Positions 33,835 through 41,443 of a stretch of DNA of 64,000 nucleotides are shown in pieces. This stretch comes from Propionibacterium australiense. GTDB lineage: Bacteria; Actinomycetota; Actinomycetes; Propionibacteriales; Propionibacteriaceae. Location of the stretch: NCBI RefSeq assembly GCF_003666605.1, contig NZ_RCIV01000005.1:91360-155359 (forward strand). Reading direction: 5' to 3'. The notes beneath the pieces are model-generated. The model searched no databases. It was not told the DNA's origin and was given only the letters and a program-made list of their open reading frames with translations. Each line of letters starts with the position of its first letter. Position 1 is the first letter of the stretch. Both the position numbers and the translations under genes were made by a program.

Positions 33835-34203
33835 TCAGGCCTCGAGGAACTCGACGGTGCTGCCGACGGCGGGAACGGTGAGTTCCGGGCCGGAGGCCAG
33901 CACGGCGCCCGGCAGGAGTTCCTGTTCGGGCTGGTTGACGTAGACGACCACGTGACCGAGCTCGGTCAGGTTCGCGCAGGCGCGTTCCCCGATGGCGTCG
34001 ACCGTGTAGTCCTGGCCGGCGATGCGGAAGACGTCGCCGGCGGTGATGTCGCGGGTCAGTGCCGTCGTCGTACGGTGCACGACGCTCACCTCGGCCAGGG
34101 CCTCGGGGACGGGCTCGCCGAACAGGATGATGACACCGCCGTCGATCATGTCGCCGGCGTCGGGTCCGATCGCGGTGACGTCAGCGCTCCACAGGGTTGA
34201 CAT
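33835..34203 (-). CDS. srlB: PTS glucitol/sorbitol-type IIA component
   Basis: A 122-aa cytosolic IIA protein, equal in length to E. coli SrlB. The conserved middle DVFRIAGQDYTVDAIGERAC followed by ANLTELGHVVVYVN matches the glucitol IIA family, and FGEPVPEALAEVSVVH the N-terminal portion. It passes phosphate from HPr to the IIB domain of the transporter. It follows srlE after a GC-rich hairpin and precedes gutM. The polyol may not be sorbitol, because the downstream enzymes are unlike the sorbitol-6-phosphate dehydrogenase system. Confidence 0.9.
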   Translation of the reverse strand: MSTLWSADVTAIGPDAGDMIDGGVIILFGEPVPEALAEVSVVHRTTTALTRDITAGDVFRIAGQDYTVDAIGERACANLTELGHVVVYVNQPEQELLPGAVLASGPELTVPAVGSTVEFLEA

Positions 34204-34229
34204 GGTCTCTCCTTCTGTTTGGGGGATGC

Positions 34230-34257
34230 GGGTGGGGCGGCCGGGGCCGCCCCACCC
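34230..34257 (-). terminator. GC-rich hairpin between srlE and srlB
   Basis: GGGTGGGGCGGCC (34230-34242) and GGCCGCCCCACCC (34245-34257) are perfect 13-bp arms with almost no loop. Lying inside an operon, it may attenuate transcription or stabilise the upstream mRNA rather than end it. Confidence 0.6.
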
Positions 34258-34269
34258 GGTGATGTCGGG

Positions 34270-35283
34270 TCAGATGAGCAGGAACGAGGTGAGGTAGGCG
34301 ATGATGACCGCCACCGGTGAGGTCACCAGGCGGGTGAACAGCACGGCGGAGACACCAACGGAGATCGTCTCGGGCTGGGCCTCGCCGAGCGACAGGCCGA
34401 CCGGGACGAAGTCGCAGCCGACCTGCCCGTCGATGGCGAACAGGGTGGGCAGCGCGTACTGCACGGGCAGCGAGCCGGCGCCGATCTGCTGGCCCATGAG
34501 CACGCCGACGACCTGCGCGATGGCCGCGCCGGGGCCGAGCACCGGGGACAGGAACGGCAGGGCGACGATGACGCCCAGCAGGATCAGGCCGATCGGGTTG
34601 CCGGCCAGCGGCGTGACGGCTGTGGCGATCAGGTCCGAGATGCCCGTGTAGTTCACGATACCCATGAGCAGGCCGACGTAGGCCATGAAGGGCAGCACGG
34701 TCTTCAGGATGATGTCCAGCGCCTGGCGGCCCGACGACAGCAGCGTGTTGATGACGTAGCCGACCGCGTTGCCGAACTTCACGATGACCGACATGAAGCC
34801 GCCCTTGTCGGCCTGCTGCTGGGAGACCGTCTTCGGGCGTTCCGTCTCCGCCTGGGCCGGGGCCTCGTCGGCCCGGGCCGCGGCTGCGGCGGCAGCGGCG
34901 TCGACCGCCTCGGCGTCCGCCAGGCTGATCTGGTCCAGCCCCACCGCCGACACGAAGATGTCCTCGGTGATGTACTTGGCCAGCGGGCCGGTCGGCGAGC
35001 CGGGGTAGATGTCGATCGTGTTGATGCGCTTCTTCGGGTAGACGCCGATCCGGGCGGTGCCGCCGCAGTTGATGACGGCGGCCAGTACCTTGTCGTCCTC
35101 GACGCTGTTCGTGAAGCCGTCGACGGCCTCGGCGCCGCTCAGCTCGGCGATGCGCGCCGCGACCGGGTGGATGCCGCCGCCGGTCACCGACATGACGATC
35201 TTCTTCTCGTCGGTGGGGGTCAGGATCATGTCGTTGCCCCAGCCGCCGTTGCCCTTGACGACCTTGACACTGCGATAACTCAT
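34270..35283 (-). CDS. srlE: PTS glucitol/sorbitol-type IIB(C) component
   Basis: A 337-aa protein like E. coli SrlE (319 aa). The N-terminal IIB domain (MSYRSVKVVKGNGGWGND; KIVMSVTGGGIHPVAARIAELSG split over the next helix) has the phosphorylatable Cys in VINCGGTARIGVYP. An Ala/Glu/Gln-rich linker (about residues 125-170) leads to a membrane domain with four or five segments and the GCDFVPVGLSLGEAQPET motif of the family. The start at ATG 35283 overlaps the srlA stop (ATGA), so the membrane subunits are coupled. The long frame upstream is an artefact of high GC. Confidence 0.92.
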   Translation of the reverse strand: MSYRSVKVVKGNGGWGNDMILTPTDEKKIVMSVTGGGIHPVAARIAELSGAEAVDGFTNSVEDDKVLAAVINCGGTARIGVYPKKRINTIDIYPGSPTGPLAKYITEDIFVSAVGLDQISLADAEAVDAAAAAAAARADEAPAQAETERPKTVSQQQADKGGFMSVIVKFGNAVGYVINTLLSSGRQALDIILKTVLPFMAYVGLLMGIVNYTGISDLIATAVTPLAGNPIGLILLGVIVALPFLSPVLGPGAAIAQVVGVLMGQQIGAGSLPVQYALPTLFAIDGQVGCDFVPVGLSLGEAQPETISVGVSAVLFTRLVTSPVAVIIAYLTSFLLI

Positions 35284-35885
35284 GCCACGCCTCCCTGGAT
35301 CTGGCCGGCTGCGTAGGCCGCGTCGTACTTCTTGAAGGTTTCCTGGTGCCCGCCGCGGCGGATGAGGATGGCGGTCATCCACTGGGTCGCGATGCCGCGG
35401 ATGAGGATGACGACCAGGCCGACGAGGAAGTACAGGACCGCGAGCAGTGCGTACTTGTCGGGCGCGACCTCGAGGACGCCGGCCGAGACGCCGGTCCAGA
35501 CGAAGACCTCGCCCGCGTTGGCGTGCGGGAACAGTGAGGTGATCGGGTGGCAGATCGACACGGTGGCGTCGTAGAAGGCCGGCTTGTAGCGCTCGGGCAG
35601 GAAGCGGCCGAAGGTGTAGGCCATCGGGTTGGTCAGCAGCAGCATGGCCAGGAAGGGCATGATCGTGTAGCGGGTCACGGCGTACTTGCCGGCCCACCGC
35701 ACCGCGTGGTTGACGCGCTCCTCACCGATCCAGGTGGTGATCGCGTACATGGCGGTCAACATGACCATGAGCAGCGGCAGGATGCCGGAGGCCAGGCTCA
35801 GGAACTGTTCTGCCGAGGCGTTGAACAGCCCGATGAAGTGTTCGGCGAACCAGGTGATCGCCTTCATCACGGGATTGTCATCCAC
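35280..35885 (-). CDS. srlA: PTS glucitol/sorbitol-type IIC component
   Basis: A 201-aa membrane protein corresponding to SrlA (187 aa in E. coli). Characteristic parts: WFAEHFIGLFNASAEQFLSL, AMYAITTWIGEERVNHAVRW, RYTIMPFLAMLLLTNPMAYTFGRFLPERYKPAFYD (split by a helix turn), and GVSAGVLEVAPDKYALLAVL. With SrlE it forms the translocation channel. It is the first PTS membrane gene after the EI gene, 75 bp downstream, with AGAAGGAG at 35889-35896 as ribosome site. Confidence 0.92.
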   Translation of the reverse strand: MDDNPVMKAITWFAEHFIGLFNASAEQFLSLASGILPLLMVMLTAMYAITTWIGEERVNHAVRWAGKYAVTRYTIMPFLAMLLLTNPMAYTFGRFLPERYKPAFYDATVSICHPITSLFPHANAGEVFVWTGVSAGVLEVAPDKYALLAVLYFLVGLVVILIRGIATQWMTAILIRRGGHQETFKKYDAAYAAGQIQGGVA

Positions 35886-35960
35886 GATGACTCCTTCTCT
35901 GTGAGTGGTTGGTACGGCGGCGTGGCGAGTGCCGCCGGGTGCGCTCCGTCGCGCGGTCCC

Positions 35961-37673
35961 TCAGTCGAGGGACATGGCCTCCCTCACTTGGGGGTCGAGC
36001 AGCTCCTGGACGGCCGAGACCGCAGCTGCCGGGTCGGGAGCACTGAGGGCCGCCCGCGCCATCGCCTGGCAGGTAGCCAGCGAGGTGTGACGCAGGGCGA
36101 ACCGGACGGCCGGTACGGCCGGAACCGACATCGACAGCGACGTGACCCCCAGCCCGCACAGCACGAGTGCCATGAGCGGGTCGGACGCGGACTCGCCGCA
36201 GACCCCCACCGGGGTCCCGGAGGCGGCGCCGGCCCGTGCGGTGGCCTCGACGAGCTTGAGGACGGCGGGCTGCCAGCGGTCGATGAGATCGGACAGGGTG
36301 CCGAGTTCGCGGTCGGTGGCCATCGTGTACTGGGCGAGATCGTTCGTGCCGATCGAGACGAAGTCGACGTGCTGGAACACCTGCTCGGCGCACAGTGCGA
36401 CGGCCGGGACCTCGACCATGACACCGATCCTGGCCTTGGCGCCGAGCCCCGCCTCGTCGGATCGGCGGCGGAAGTCGGCGGCCTCACCGGCGGTGGAGAT
36501 CATCGGGGCCATGACCCACACCTCGGTGCCGGGGCAGTCGTCGATGGCGGCCGCCAGGGCCTTCAGCTGGTGCTCCATGAGGTGCGGCACCGAGCGGACG
36601 AGACGGTAGGCCCGCTGGCCGAGCGCCGGGTTCGACTCGTCCACCGGGTTGGCGTAGGCCAGCGGCTTGTCGGCGCCGGCGTCGAGGGTGCGGACGACGA
36701 CCTTGCGGCCGGCGAAGGCATTGAGGACCTCGCGGTAGATCTCGGTCTGCTCGGCGATGCTCGGTTCCTCGACGGCGTCGAGGAAGACGAACTCGGTGCG
36801 GAACAGGCCCACGCCCTCGACGGCCTTGCCGGCTGCGGCGCGGGCGTCCTCGACGCCGCCGATGTTGGCCAGCAGCTGGACCCGGTGGCCGTCGGACGTG
36901 GCGCCGGGCGCGGTGTCGGAGGCCAGTGCGCGGTAGCGCTCCATGCGCCTGGCGATGGCCTCGCGGGTGGCCTCGTCGGGATCCACGACGACCGAGCCGG
37001 TGGCGCTGTCGACGGCGACGAGCGAGCCCTCCCGGATCTGCGTGGCGCCGGCTGCCCGCACGACGCAGGGCAGCCCGAGCTGGCGGGCGATGATCGCGGT
37101 GTGCGAGGTGGGGCCGCCCACCTCGGTGACGAGGGCGATGACCTTCGACATGTCGAGACCCGAGGTGTCTGCCGGGGTCAGCTCGTGAGCGATGACGACG
37201 GCCGGCTCGTCGATCCCCTGCAGGCCCGGCACATCCAGGTCGAGCAGCCTGGCGACGGTGCGGTCGCGCACCGAGTTCAGGTCGGTGACGCGCTCGGCCA
37301 TGTAGCCGCCGATCTCGGTGAACATCGCGGCGAACTCCGCGATGGCCTTCGTGATGGCGTTCGCCGGGCCGTTGCCCTCGGCGACGATCTGGCCGGCGCG
37401 GTCGGCCAGGGCCGGGTCGTCGGCCATTTCGGCGGTCGCCGAGAGCACGTCGCCGAGTGTCTCGCCGGAGTGCTCGGCGGCCGCGGCCTGCAGATCGACC
37501 GAGACCTGTTTCAGTGCCTCGGCGAGCGCGGCGCGGGCCGAGGCGATCGCCTCGTCACCGGCCGGGACCGGCTCGTCGGCCGGCGCCGTGGGCGGCGCCG
37601 CGAAGTGCACGCACGGGCCGACGGCGGCCGTCTGGCCGACACCGATGCCGGTGTACTCCTTGGCCTGGGGCAT
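35961..37673 (-). CDS. ptsI: PTS Enzyme I (phosphoenolpyruvate-protein phosphotransferase)
   Basis: A 570-aa Enzyme I that takes phosphate from PEP and passes it to HPr. The phosphohistidine His191 is in GGPTSHTAIIARQLGLP (E. coli His189). The PEP-binding C-terminal barrel has GVGLFRTEFVFLDA, MAPMISTAGEAADF, and EVPAVALCAEQVFQHVDFVSIGTNDLAQY split over two strands, plus GVCGESASDP. The first 60 residues are Ala/Pro-rich. Its presence in a polyol operon is unusual, since EI is normally a single housekeeping gene. ATG 37673 was chosen over GTG 37676 because GGAGG stands 7 bp before it; it overlaps the HPr stop. Confidence 0.93.
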   Translation of the reverse strand: MPQAKEYTGIGVGQTAAVGPCVHFAAPPTAPADEPVPAGDEAIASARAALAEALKQVSVDLQAAAAEHSGETLGDVLSATAEMADDPALADRAGQIVAEGNGPANAITKAIAEFAAMFTEIGGYMAERVTDLNSVRDRTVARLLDLDVPGLQGIDEPAVVIAHELTPADTSGLDMSKVIALVTEVGGPTSHTAIIARQLGLPCVVRAAGATQIREGSLVAVDSATGSVVVDPDEATREAIARRMERYRALASDTAPGATSDGHRVQLLANIGGVEDARAAAGKAVEGVGLFRTEFVFLDAVEEPSIAEQTEIYREVLNAFAGRKVVVRTLDAGADKPLAYANPVDESNPALGQRAYRLVRSVPHLMEHQLKALAAAIDDCPGTEVWVMAPMISTAGEAADFRRRSDEAGLGAKARIGVMVEVPAVALCAEQVFQHVDFVSIGTNDLAQYTMATDRELGTLSDLIDRWQPAVLKLVEATARAGAASGTPVGVCGESASDPLMALVLCGLGVTSLSMSVPAVPAVRFALRHTSLATCQAMARAALSAPDPAAAVSAVQELLDPQVREAMSLD

Positions 37674-37933
37674 CACTCGGCCTCCGCGAGAACGGCGACC
37701 AGCTTGTCGAGGGCCTCCTCGGCCCCCTCGCCCTCGGCGCTCAGCACGACGGTGTCACCGCAGTGCGCGCCGAGGCTGAGCACGGACAGCATCGAGGTGG
37801 CGGGAACGGGGCCCTTGTCGCCCTTGGAGATCTGGACGGGTACACCGCATTCCTTGGCTGCCTGGACGAAGGCCGCGGCGGGACGGGCATGCAGGCCCTC
37901 GGCGGCGGCGACGGTGGCTTCACGGGTGGACAT
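37673..37933 (-). CDS. ptsH: HPr phosphocarrier protein
   Basis: An 86-aa HPr with the active-site His15 in GLHARPAAAFVQAA and the regulatory-serine region as GPVPATSMLSVLSLGA (Ser47 in the usual position). It relays phosphate from EI to the IIA component. The start was taken at the second ATG (37933), 6 nt after GAGG; ATG 37936 is the alternative. It is the first gene of the leftward PTS operon, whose promoter region contains the TGCAAT repeats at 38120. Confidence 0.93.
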   Translation of the reverse strand: MSTREATVAAAEGLHARPAAAFVQAAKECGVPVQISKGDKGPVPATSMLSVLSLGAHCGDTVVLSAEGEGAEEALDKLVAVLAEAE

Positions 37934-38119
37934 CATTGGCCTCACTTCGGTGGATTCTCTGGATGATGGTGCGCATGTCCCGGTTCGCCCACGGGGTGGA
38001 CCGGGGGTGCTGAGGTGTGCTGCTCGGTGGGCTGAGCGCCCATCTGATTCGGTGGCCGTGGCCCTGCGCTGGGCCGGTGTGGTGGCCATGGCTCATAGTG
38101 GCACGAGCACCACGCTATC

Positions 38120-38150
38120 TGCAATAAAAGTCACATAGATGCAATTATTT
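38120..38150. promoter_or_regulatory. TGCAAT direct repeats in the HPr-PTS promoter
   Basis: TGCAATAAAA begins at 38120 and TGCAATTATTT at 38140, exactly 20 bp (two helical turns) apart, in an AT-rich stretch upstream of the PTS operon. The same TGCAA word recurs at 40379-40478 before the isomerase/aldolase operon. A SorC binding site is likely. The rest of 37934-38178 contains no gene. Confidence 0.55.
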
Positions 38151-38178
38151 GTATTCAATGATGGATGATTCTTCACGA

Positions 38179-38709
38179 TCACTCGCCGATGATCGTGACG
38201 CGACAGGTTCGGGTACGAGCCCTGTCCCGATCCCAGTCGGCGAAGAAGATGTAGCCGGTGACGCCGAATCCGAGTTCGCCGTCGATGAGTGGGAAGGTCT
38301 GCGAGGAACCGACGATCGACGCCTTGAGGTGCGCGTCGGCGTTGAGCAGGGCTCTGCGGTCGCCGCCGGGCAGGTACTCCCTGGCGCTCGGCCAGCTCTC
38401 GACCTCCTCGAAGTGCTTGATGCCGGGGTAGGAGTAGCCGTCGGCGGGCGGGAACTCGGTCTGATCCGGGCAGATGAGCCCCAGAACGCGGTTGAGGTCG
38501 TGCTGCAGGAAGTCCGAGCCGTCCTCGACGGTGTCATGGGCCCACTCGTCGTAGTAGACCGAGCAGGTCGTGTGGGGGCTCATCACCGCGACGATGCCAT
38601 TGCTGATGCCCGAGGCGGCGATGGCCTCGCGCACCTGGTCGGTGACGTTGATGAAACTCGGCGTTCCGCCGTGCGACTCCAGCTTCAGCGCTGTGTGGAA
38701 GACGGTCAT
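38179..38709 (-). CDS. YjbQ-family protein (secondary thiamine-phosphate synthase family)
   Basis: A 176-aa member of the UPF0047/YjbQ family. The conserved C-terminal HTT and histidine motifs appear as VMSPHTTCSVYYDEWA, with DFLQHDLNRVLG and KASIVGSSQTFPLIDGELGFG afterwards. E. coli YjbQ can form thiamine phosphate weakly, but the true role is unsettled. Here it lies in the polyol operon just after the aldolase gene (26 bp), and similar proteins are found in other sugar-alcohol clusters, hinting at a sugar-phosphate reaction. The C-terminal segment DWDRDRARTRTCRVTII is variable. The start is ATG 38709 with AAGGAG upstream. Confidence 0.82.
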   Translation of the reverse strand: MTVFHTALKLESHGGTPSFINVTDQVREAIAASGISNGIVAVMSPHTTCSVYYDEWAHDTVEDGSDFLQHDLNRVLGLICPDQTEFPPADGYSYPGIKHFEEVESWPSAREYLPGGDRRALLNADAHLKASIVGSSQTFPLIDGELGFGVTGYIFFADWDRDRARTRTCRVTIIGE

Positions 38710-38735
38710 GGTGCTCCTTGCTGTGTCCTGGGTGT

Positions 38736-39584
38736 TCAGGCCGTGGCCGTGAGGATGTCGATGAATTTCTGCGCGTCCTCCTCGACTGCCTTGCGTGCCG
38801 CGCGGGCGAGATTGGAGAAGAGGATGACGTTTGGGTCCTCGATGAGGGGCAGGCAGGCGTCGTAGGCGGCCTTGGCCGAGTAGGTGTAGTAGTTGATCTT
38901 GCGCACGCCGTGGCGGATGCACTCCTGGTACTCGCGGGCCTCCAGGCCCGATCCGCCGTGCATGACGATCGGCACCCCGGTCGCCTCCCGCAGCTGGGCG
39001 ATCAGCTCGTAGTTCAGCTCAGGCTTGCGGCGGTAGACGCCGTGGACGGTCCCGAACGAGGCGGCCAGGGCGGTGACACCGGTTGCCTTGACGAAGTCGG
39101 CGGCCATCCGCGGGTCGGTGTACAGGGCGGCGTCGGCGACGCCCTGGTCGGGGTCGCCGTTCTCGTTGCCGGTCATGACGCCGATCTCGCCCTCGACTCC
39201 GATGCCGCGCTCGCCTGCCAGCTCGACGACCTCACGGGTGACGCGGACGTTCTCGTCGTAGTCGAGCTTCGAGCCGTCGATCATGGCCGAGTTGAAGCCG
39301 ATGTCCAGGCCCTTGCGGATGTAGTCGATGTCGAAGCCGTGGTCGACGTGCAGGACGAACGGGGCGCTGGAGCGCTTGGCCAGTTCCACCATCGCCGGCC
39401 CCATGTCCTCGATGGAGACGATGGGTTCGTGGACCTGGGCGAACTGCAGGATGACGGGCACATCGGAGCGCTCCGCGACGTCGATGACGCCGAGCAGGCC
39501 CTCGAAGAAGGGTGTGTTGATGGCGGCGAGGCCGATGTTGTGCTGTTCGGCGTAGGCGAGTGCCTCGGGAAGGCCGATGATCAT
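38736..39584 (-). CDS. Class II (zinc) ketose-bisphosphate aldolase family protein
   Basis: A 282-aa TIM-barrel aldolase related to fructose- and tagatose-bisphosphate aldolases. The metal ligands are in VLHVDHGFD and VMHGGSGLEA, with the Glu region as VEGEIGVMTGNE and a third His in SFGTVHGVYRRKPELN. The start is ATG 39584 after GAGGAG; the long open frame further upstream runs over the isomerase gene and is spurious. It is encoded between the TPI-like gene and yjbQ. Cleavage or condensation of a short-chain ketose phosphate made from the imported polyol is the likely role; the exact substrate is not known. Confidence 0.87.
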   Translation of the reverse strand: MIIGLPEALAYAEQHNIGLAAINTPFFEGLLGVIDVAERSDVPVILQFAQVHEPIVSIEDMGPAMVELAKRSSAPFVLHVDHGFDIDYIRKGLDIGFNSAMIDGSKLDYDENVRVTREVVELAGERGIGVEGEIGVMTGNENGDPDQGVADAALYTDPRMAADFVKATGVTALAASFGTVHGVYRRKPELNYELIAQLREATGVPIVMHGGSGLEAREYQECIRHGVRKINYYTYSAKAAYDACLPLIEDPNVILFSNLARAARKAVEEDAQKFIDILTATA

Positions 39585-39652
39585 GATGACTCCTCGGTGT
39601 GGGATCGGGCGGGCGTGCGCAGCGGTGCGGGGCCCGGGGTGGGGCGTCGGGC

Positions 39653-40357
39653 TCAGGAGCGGGACGCCTTGTGCTCGGCGATGACGGTGAACATCTCGGT
39701 GAGCACCTGACGCCAGTCGGGGTGCTTGACGATGCCGCTCGTGCCGCCGGAGCCGTCGGCGCCCTGGGAGAGCACACGGGCGATGTCGTCGGCTCCGGTC
39801 ACGCCGGCCGCCTGGATGACGAGGATGCCGGGATCGACGTCCTTGACGATCCGGGTGGTGCGCTCGATGTAGTCGCCGGCGTCCATCGTGCCGGTGCCGA
39901 TCGCCGCGGTGGGTTCGCAGATCATGATGTCCGGGCCCATCGTGGCGATGGCCCTGCACTGGGCATCGGTGTCGGCGCAGACGATGGTGGCCAGCCCGAC
40001 CTCGCGGGCTCGTTCCATGGTGGCGTCGAGCGTGGCCAGTGAGAGCTGGTGCTCGGCGTGGTTGAGGACGACGGCCCTGGCGCCGGCCTCCGCGAGTGAC
40101 TCGGGGAGGATGTGGCCCATTCCGCGGCCCTTGACGATCGGGTCCATGTGCTGGGCGGTCACGCACAGGTTCCGGGTTCGATCGGCGACCATGCGCAGGT
40201 CGACGTGCTGTGCGGTGAAGATGACGTCGGTCTTGAACTGGGCTGCGAGCTCATCGGTGAGCAGGGCGAGCCCGAGGGTGTCGTTGCTGCCGAGGTAGGC
40301 CTTCGGGTTGACGATGAGGAACGGTCCGGAGACGGGCTGCGTCGTTGCTGTGCTCAT
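39653..40357 (-). CDS. Triosephosphate isomerase-like sugar-phosphate isomerase
   Basis: A 234-aa TIM-barrel protein, shorter than ordinary TPI (about 250 aa). The three catalytic elements are recognisable but diverged: NPKAYLG (Asn/Lys), VLNHAEHQL where TPI has IGHSERR, and CEPTAAIGTG where TPI has YEPVWAIGTG. The final phosphate-binding part reads GADGSGGTSGIVKHPDW. Close relatives act in sugar-alcohol clusters, for example EryH on erythrulose-4-phosphate. It is the first gene of a leftward operon with the aldolase and yjbQ. An isomerase for a tetrulose or similar phosphate is my reading; plain triosephosphate isomerisation is possible. Confidence 0.85.
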   Translation of the reverse strand: MSTATTQPVSGPFLIVNPKAYLGSNDTLGLALLTDELAAQFKTDVIFTAQHVDLRMVADRTRNLCVTAQHMDPIVKGRGMGHILPESLAEAGARAVVLNHAEHQLSLATLDATMERAREVGLATIVCADTDAQCRAIATMGPDIMICEPTAAIGTGTMDAGDYIERTTRIVKDVDPGILVIQAAGVTGADDIARVLSQGADGSGGTSGIVKHPDWRQVLTEMFTVIAEHKASRS

Positions 40358-40378
40358 GGTCCTTCATTTCATCTGGTG

Positions 40379-40478
40379 TGCAAGTTTTTGCATCAATCTG
40401 GAAAGATATGCGGACTATGTTGCGATCTTCTCACTTTGCATATTGTTTTGCAATAGCCAGATGGTCTGCAAATTATTT
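40379..40478. promoter_or_regulatory. AT-rich control region with TGCAA palindromes
   Basis: Within an AT-rich island (40358-40543) between the divergent isomerase and ispD genes are TGCAAGTTTTTGCA (40379-40392), TTTGCATATTGTTTTGCAAT (40435-40454) and TGCAAATTATTT (40467-40478). The half-site TGCAA matches the one before the PTS operon. It is a likely operator set for the SorC regulator. Confidence 0.6.
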
Positions 40479-40543
40479 CAGAAGTCTGGTGGGATGCCGT
40501 CCCCCGCCGGTGGGCCCATGTGTCCTGTGGCAGACTCAGGGGC

Positions 40544-41407
40544 ATGTCACAGCCAGTGGTCGCCGTCATCCTGGGTGCGGGCCTGGGCGTTCGGTACGGG
40601 GGCTCGGTCTCGAAACCGGCCCTGAAGATCACCGGCCACGCGCTGATGAACATGTCGATCGAGGCGATGGCCGCCGGTGGCTGTACGCATGCCGTCGTCG
40701 TCGTGAACGACAAGGTCGCCAGGGAACTGAGCCTGGCGAAGGCGGCCCTGCCGATCCCCGTCATCCAGACCCATGGTGGCGTGAGCCGCCAGGAGTCGGC
40801 TCACAACGGGCTGAGGGCGATCCGTGCTGACCGGGAGCTCAGCAGGGCCGAGGTCGTGCTCATCCACGACGCCGTGCGCCCGATGGTGCCCGCCCACGTC
40901 GTCGAGGACATCATCGGTGCCGTCCGAGGCGGGGCCCACGCGGTCGCCCCGGTCATCGACGTGGTCGACTCCATCCGCGTCCTCGACCGGCAGGGGGGCA
41001 GCCGCCCGGTCGATCGTTCGACCCTGCGCGCGGTGCAGACCCCCCAGGGCTTCCCGCTCGAGGTCATCTGGGCCGCGCACGAGCGCATGGCCGCTGCCGG
41101 CGAGCAGTTCACCGACGACGTCTCCTGCGCCGAGCTGGCCGGCCACGAGGTGGTCCTGGTGCCGGGCTCGCGCATGTCGATGAAGGTCACCGAACCCACC
41201 GACATGACGATCGCCGAGGCCCTGTGGAAGGCGCGCGCCACACTGGGGCACCACAGCGGGCGCCGGGTCCTGCGCCACATGCCAGGAGGCCAGTACCTGG
41301 AGAGTCAGCTCGCCGGGATGGAGCGCGAGGCCGCGGAGCGGGGCCGCGAGGCGGCCGAGCGGGAACGGGAGTCCCGCATCAGTGGGGGCAGACCCACCGA
41401 GGCCTGA
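40544..41407 (+). CDS. ispD: 2-C-methyl-D-erythritol 4-phosphate cytidylyltransferase
   Basis: A 287-aa IspD-family nucleotidyltransferase of the MEP isoprenoid pathway. Motifs: VILGAGLGVRYGGSVSKPAL (nucleotide-binding GxGxRxxxxxPK loop), VLIHDAVRPMVPA, RSTLRAVQTPQGFPLEVI, and TDDVSCAELAGHEVVLVPGS followed by MSMKVTEPTDM. The core is about 235 residues; an added C-terminal tail of about 50 is highly charged (REAAERGREAAERERES) and helical. No other ispD is seen, although ispF is 5.5 kb downstream after carD, where ispD usually sits. A polyol-phosphate cytidylyltransferase role (TarI-like) linked to the neighbouring cluster is an alternative. ATG 40544 was chosen by match to the family N-terminus. 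Confidence 0.82.
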   Translation: MSQPVVAVILGAGLGVRYGGSVSKPALKITGHALMNMSIEAMAAGGCTHAVVVVNDKVARELSLAKAALPIPVIQTHGGVSRQESAHNGLRAIRADRELSRAEVVLIHDAVRPMVPAHVVEDIIGAVRGGAHAVAPVIDVVDSIRVLDRQGGSRPVDRSTLRAVQTPQGFPLEVIWAAHERMAAAGEQFTDDVSCAELAGHEVVLVPGSRMSMKVTEPTDMTIAEALWKARATLGHHSGRRVLRHMPGGQYLESQLAGMEREAAERGREAAERERESRISGGRPTEA

Positions 41408-41418
41408 GTCACCCCGGA

Positions 41419-41443
41419 CGGGCAGACCTCACAGGCCTGCCCG
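41419..41443. terminator. Hairpin between convergent ispD and SWIM genes
   Basis: CGGGCAG (41419-41425) and CTGCCCG (41437-41443), with outer ACCC/GGGT pairing possible. The stop codon of the SWIM gene lies in the loop. Confidence 0.55.
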
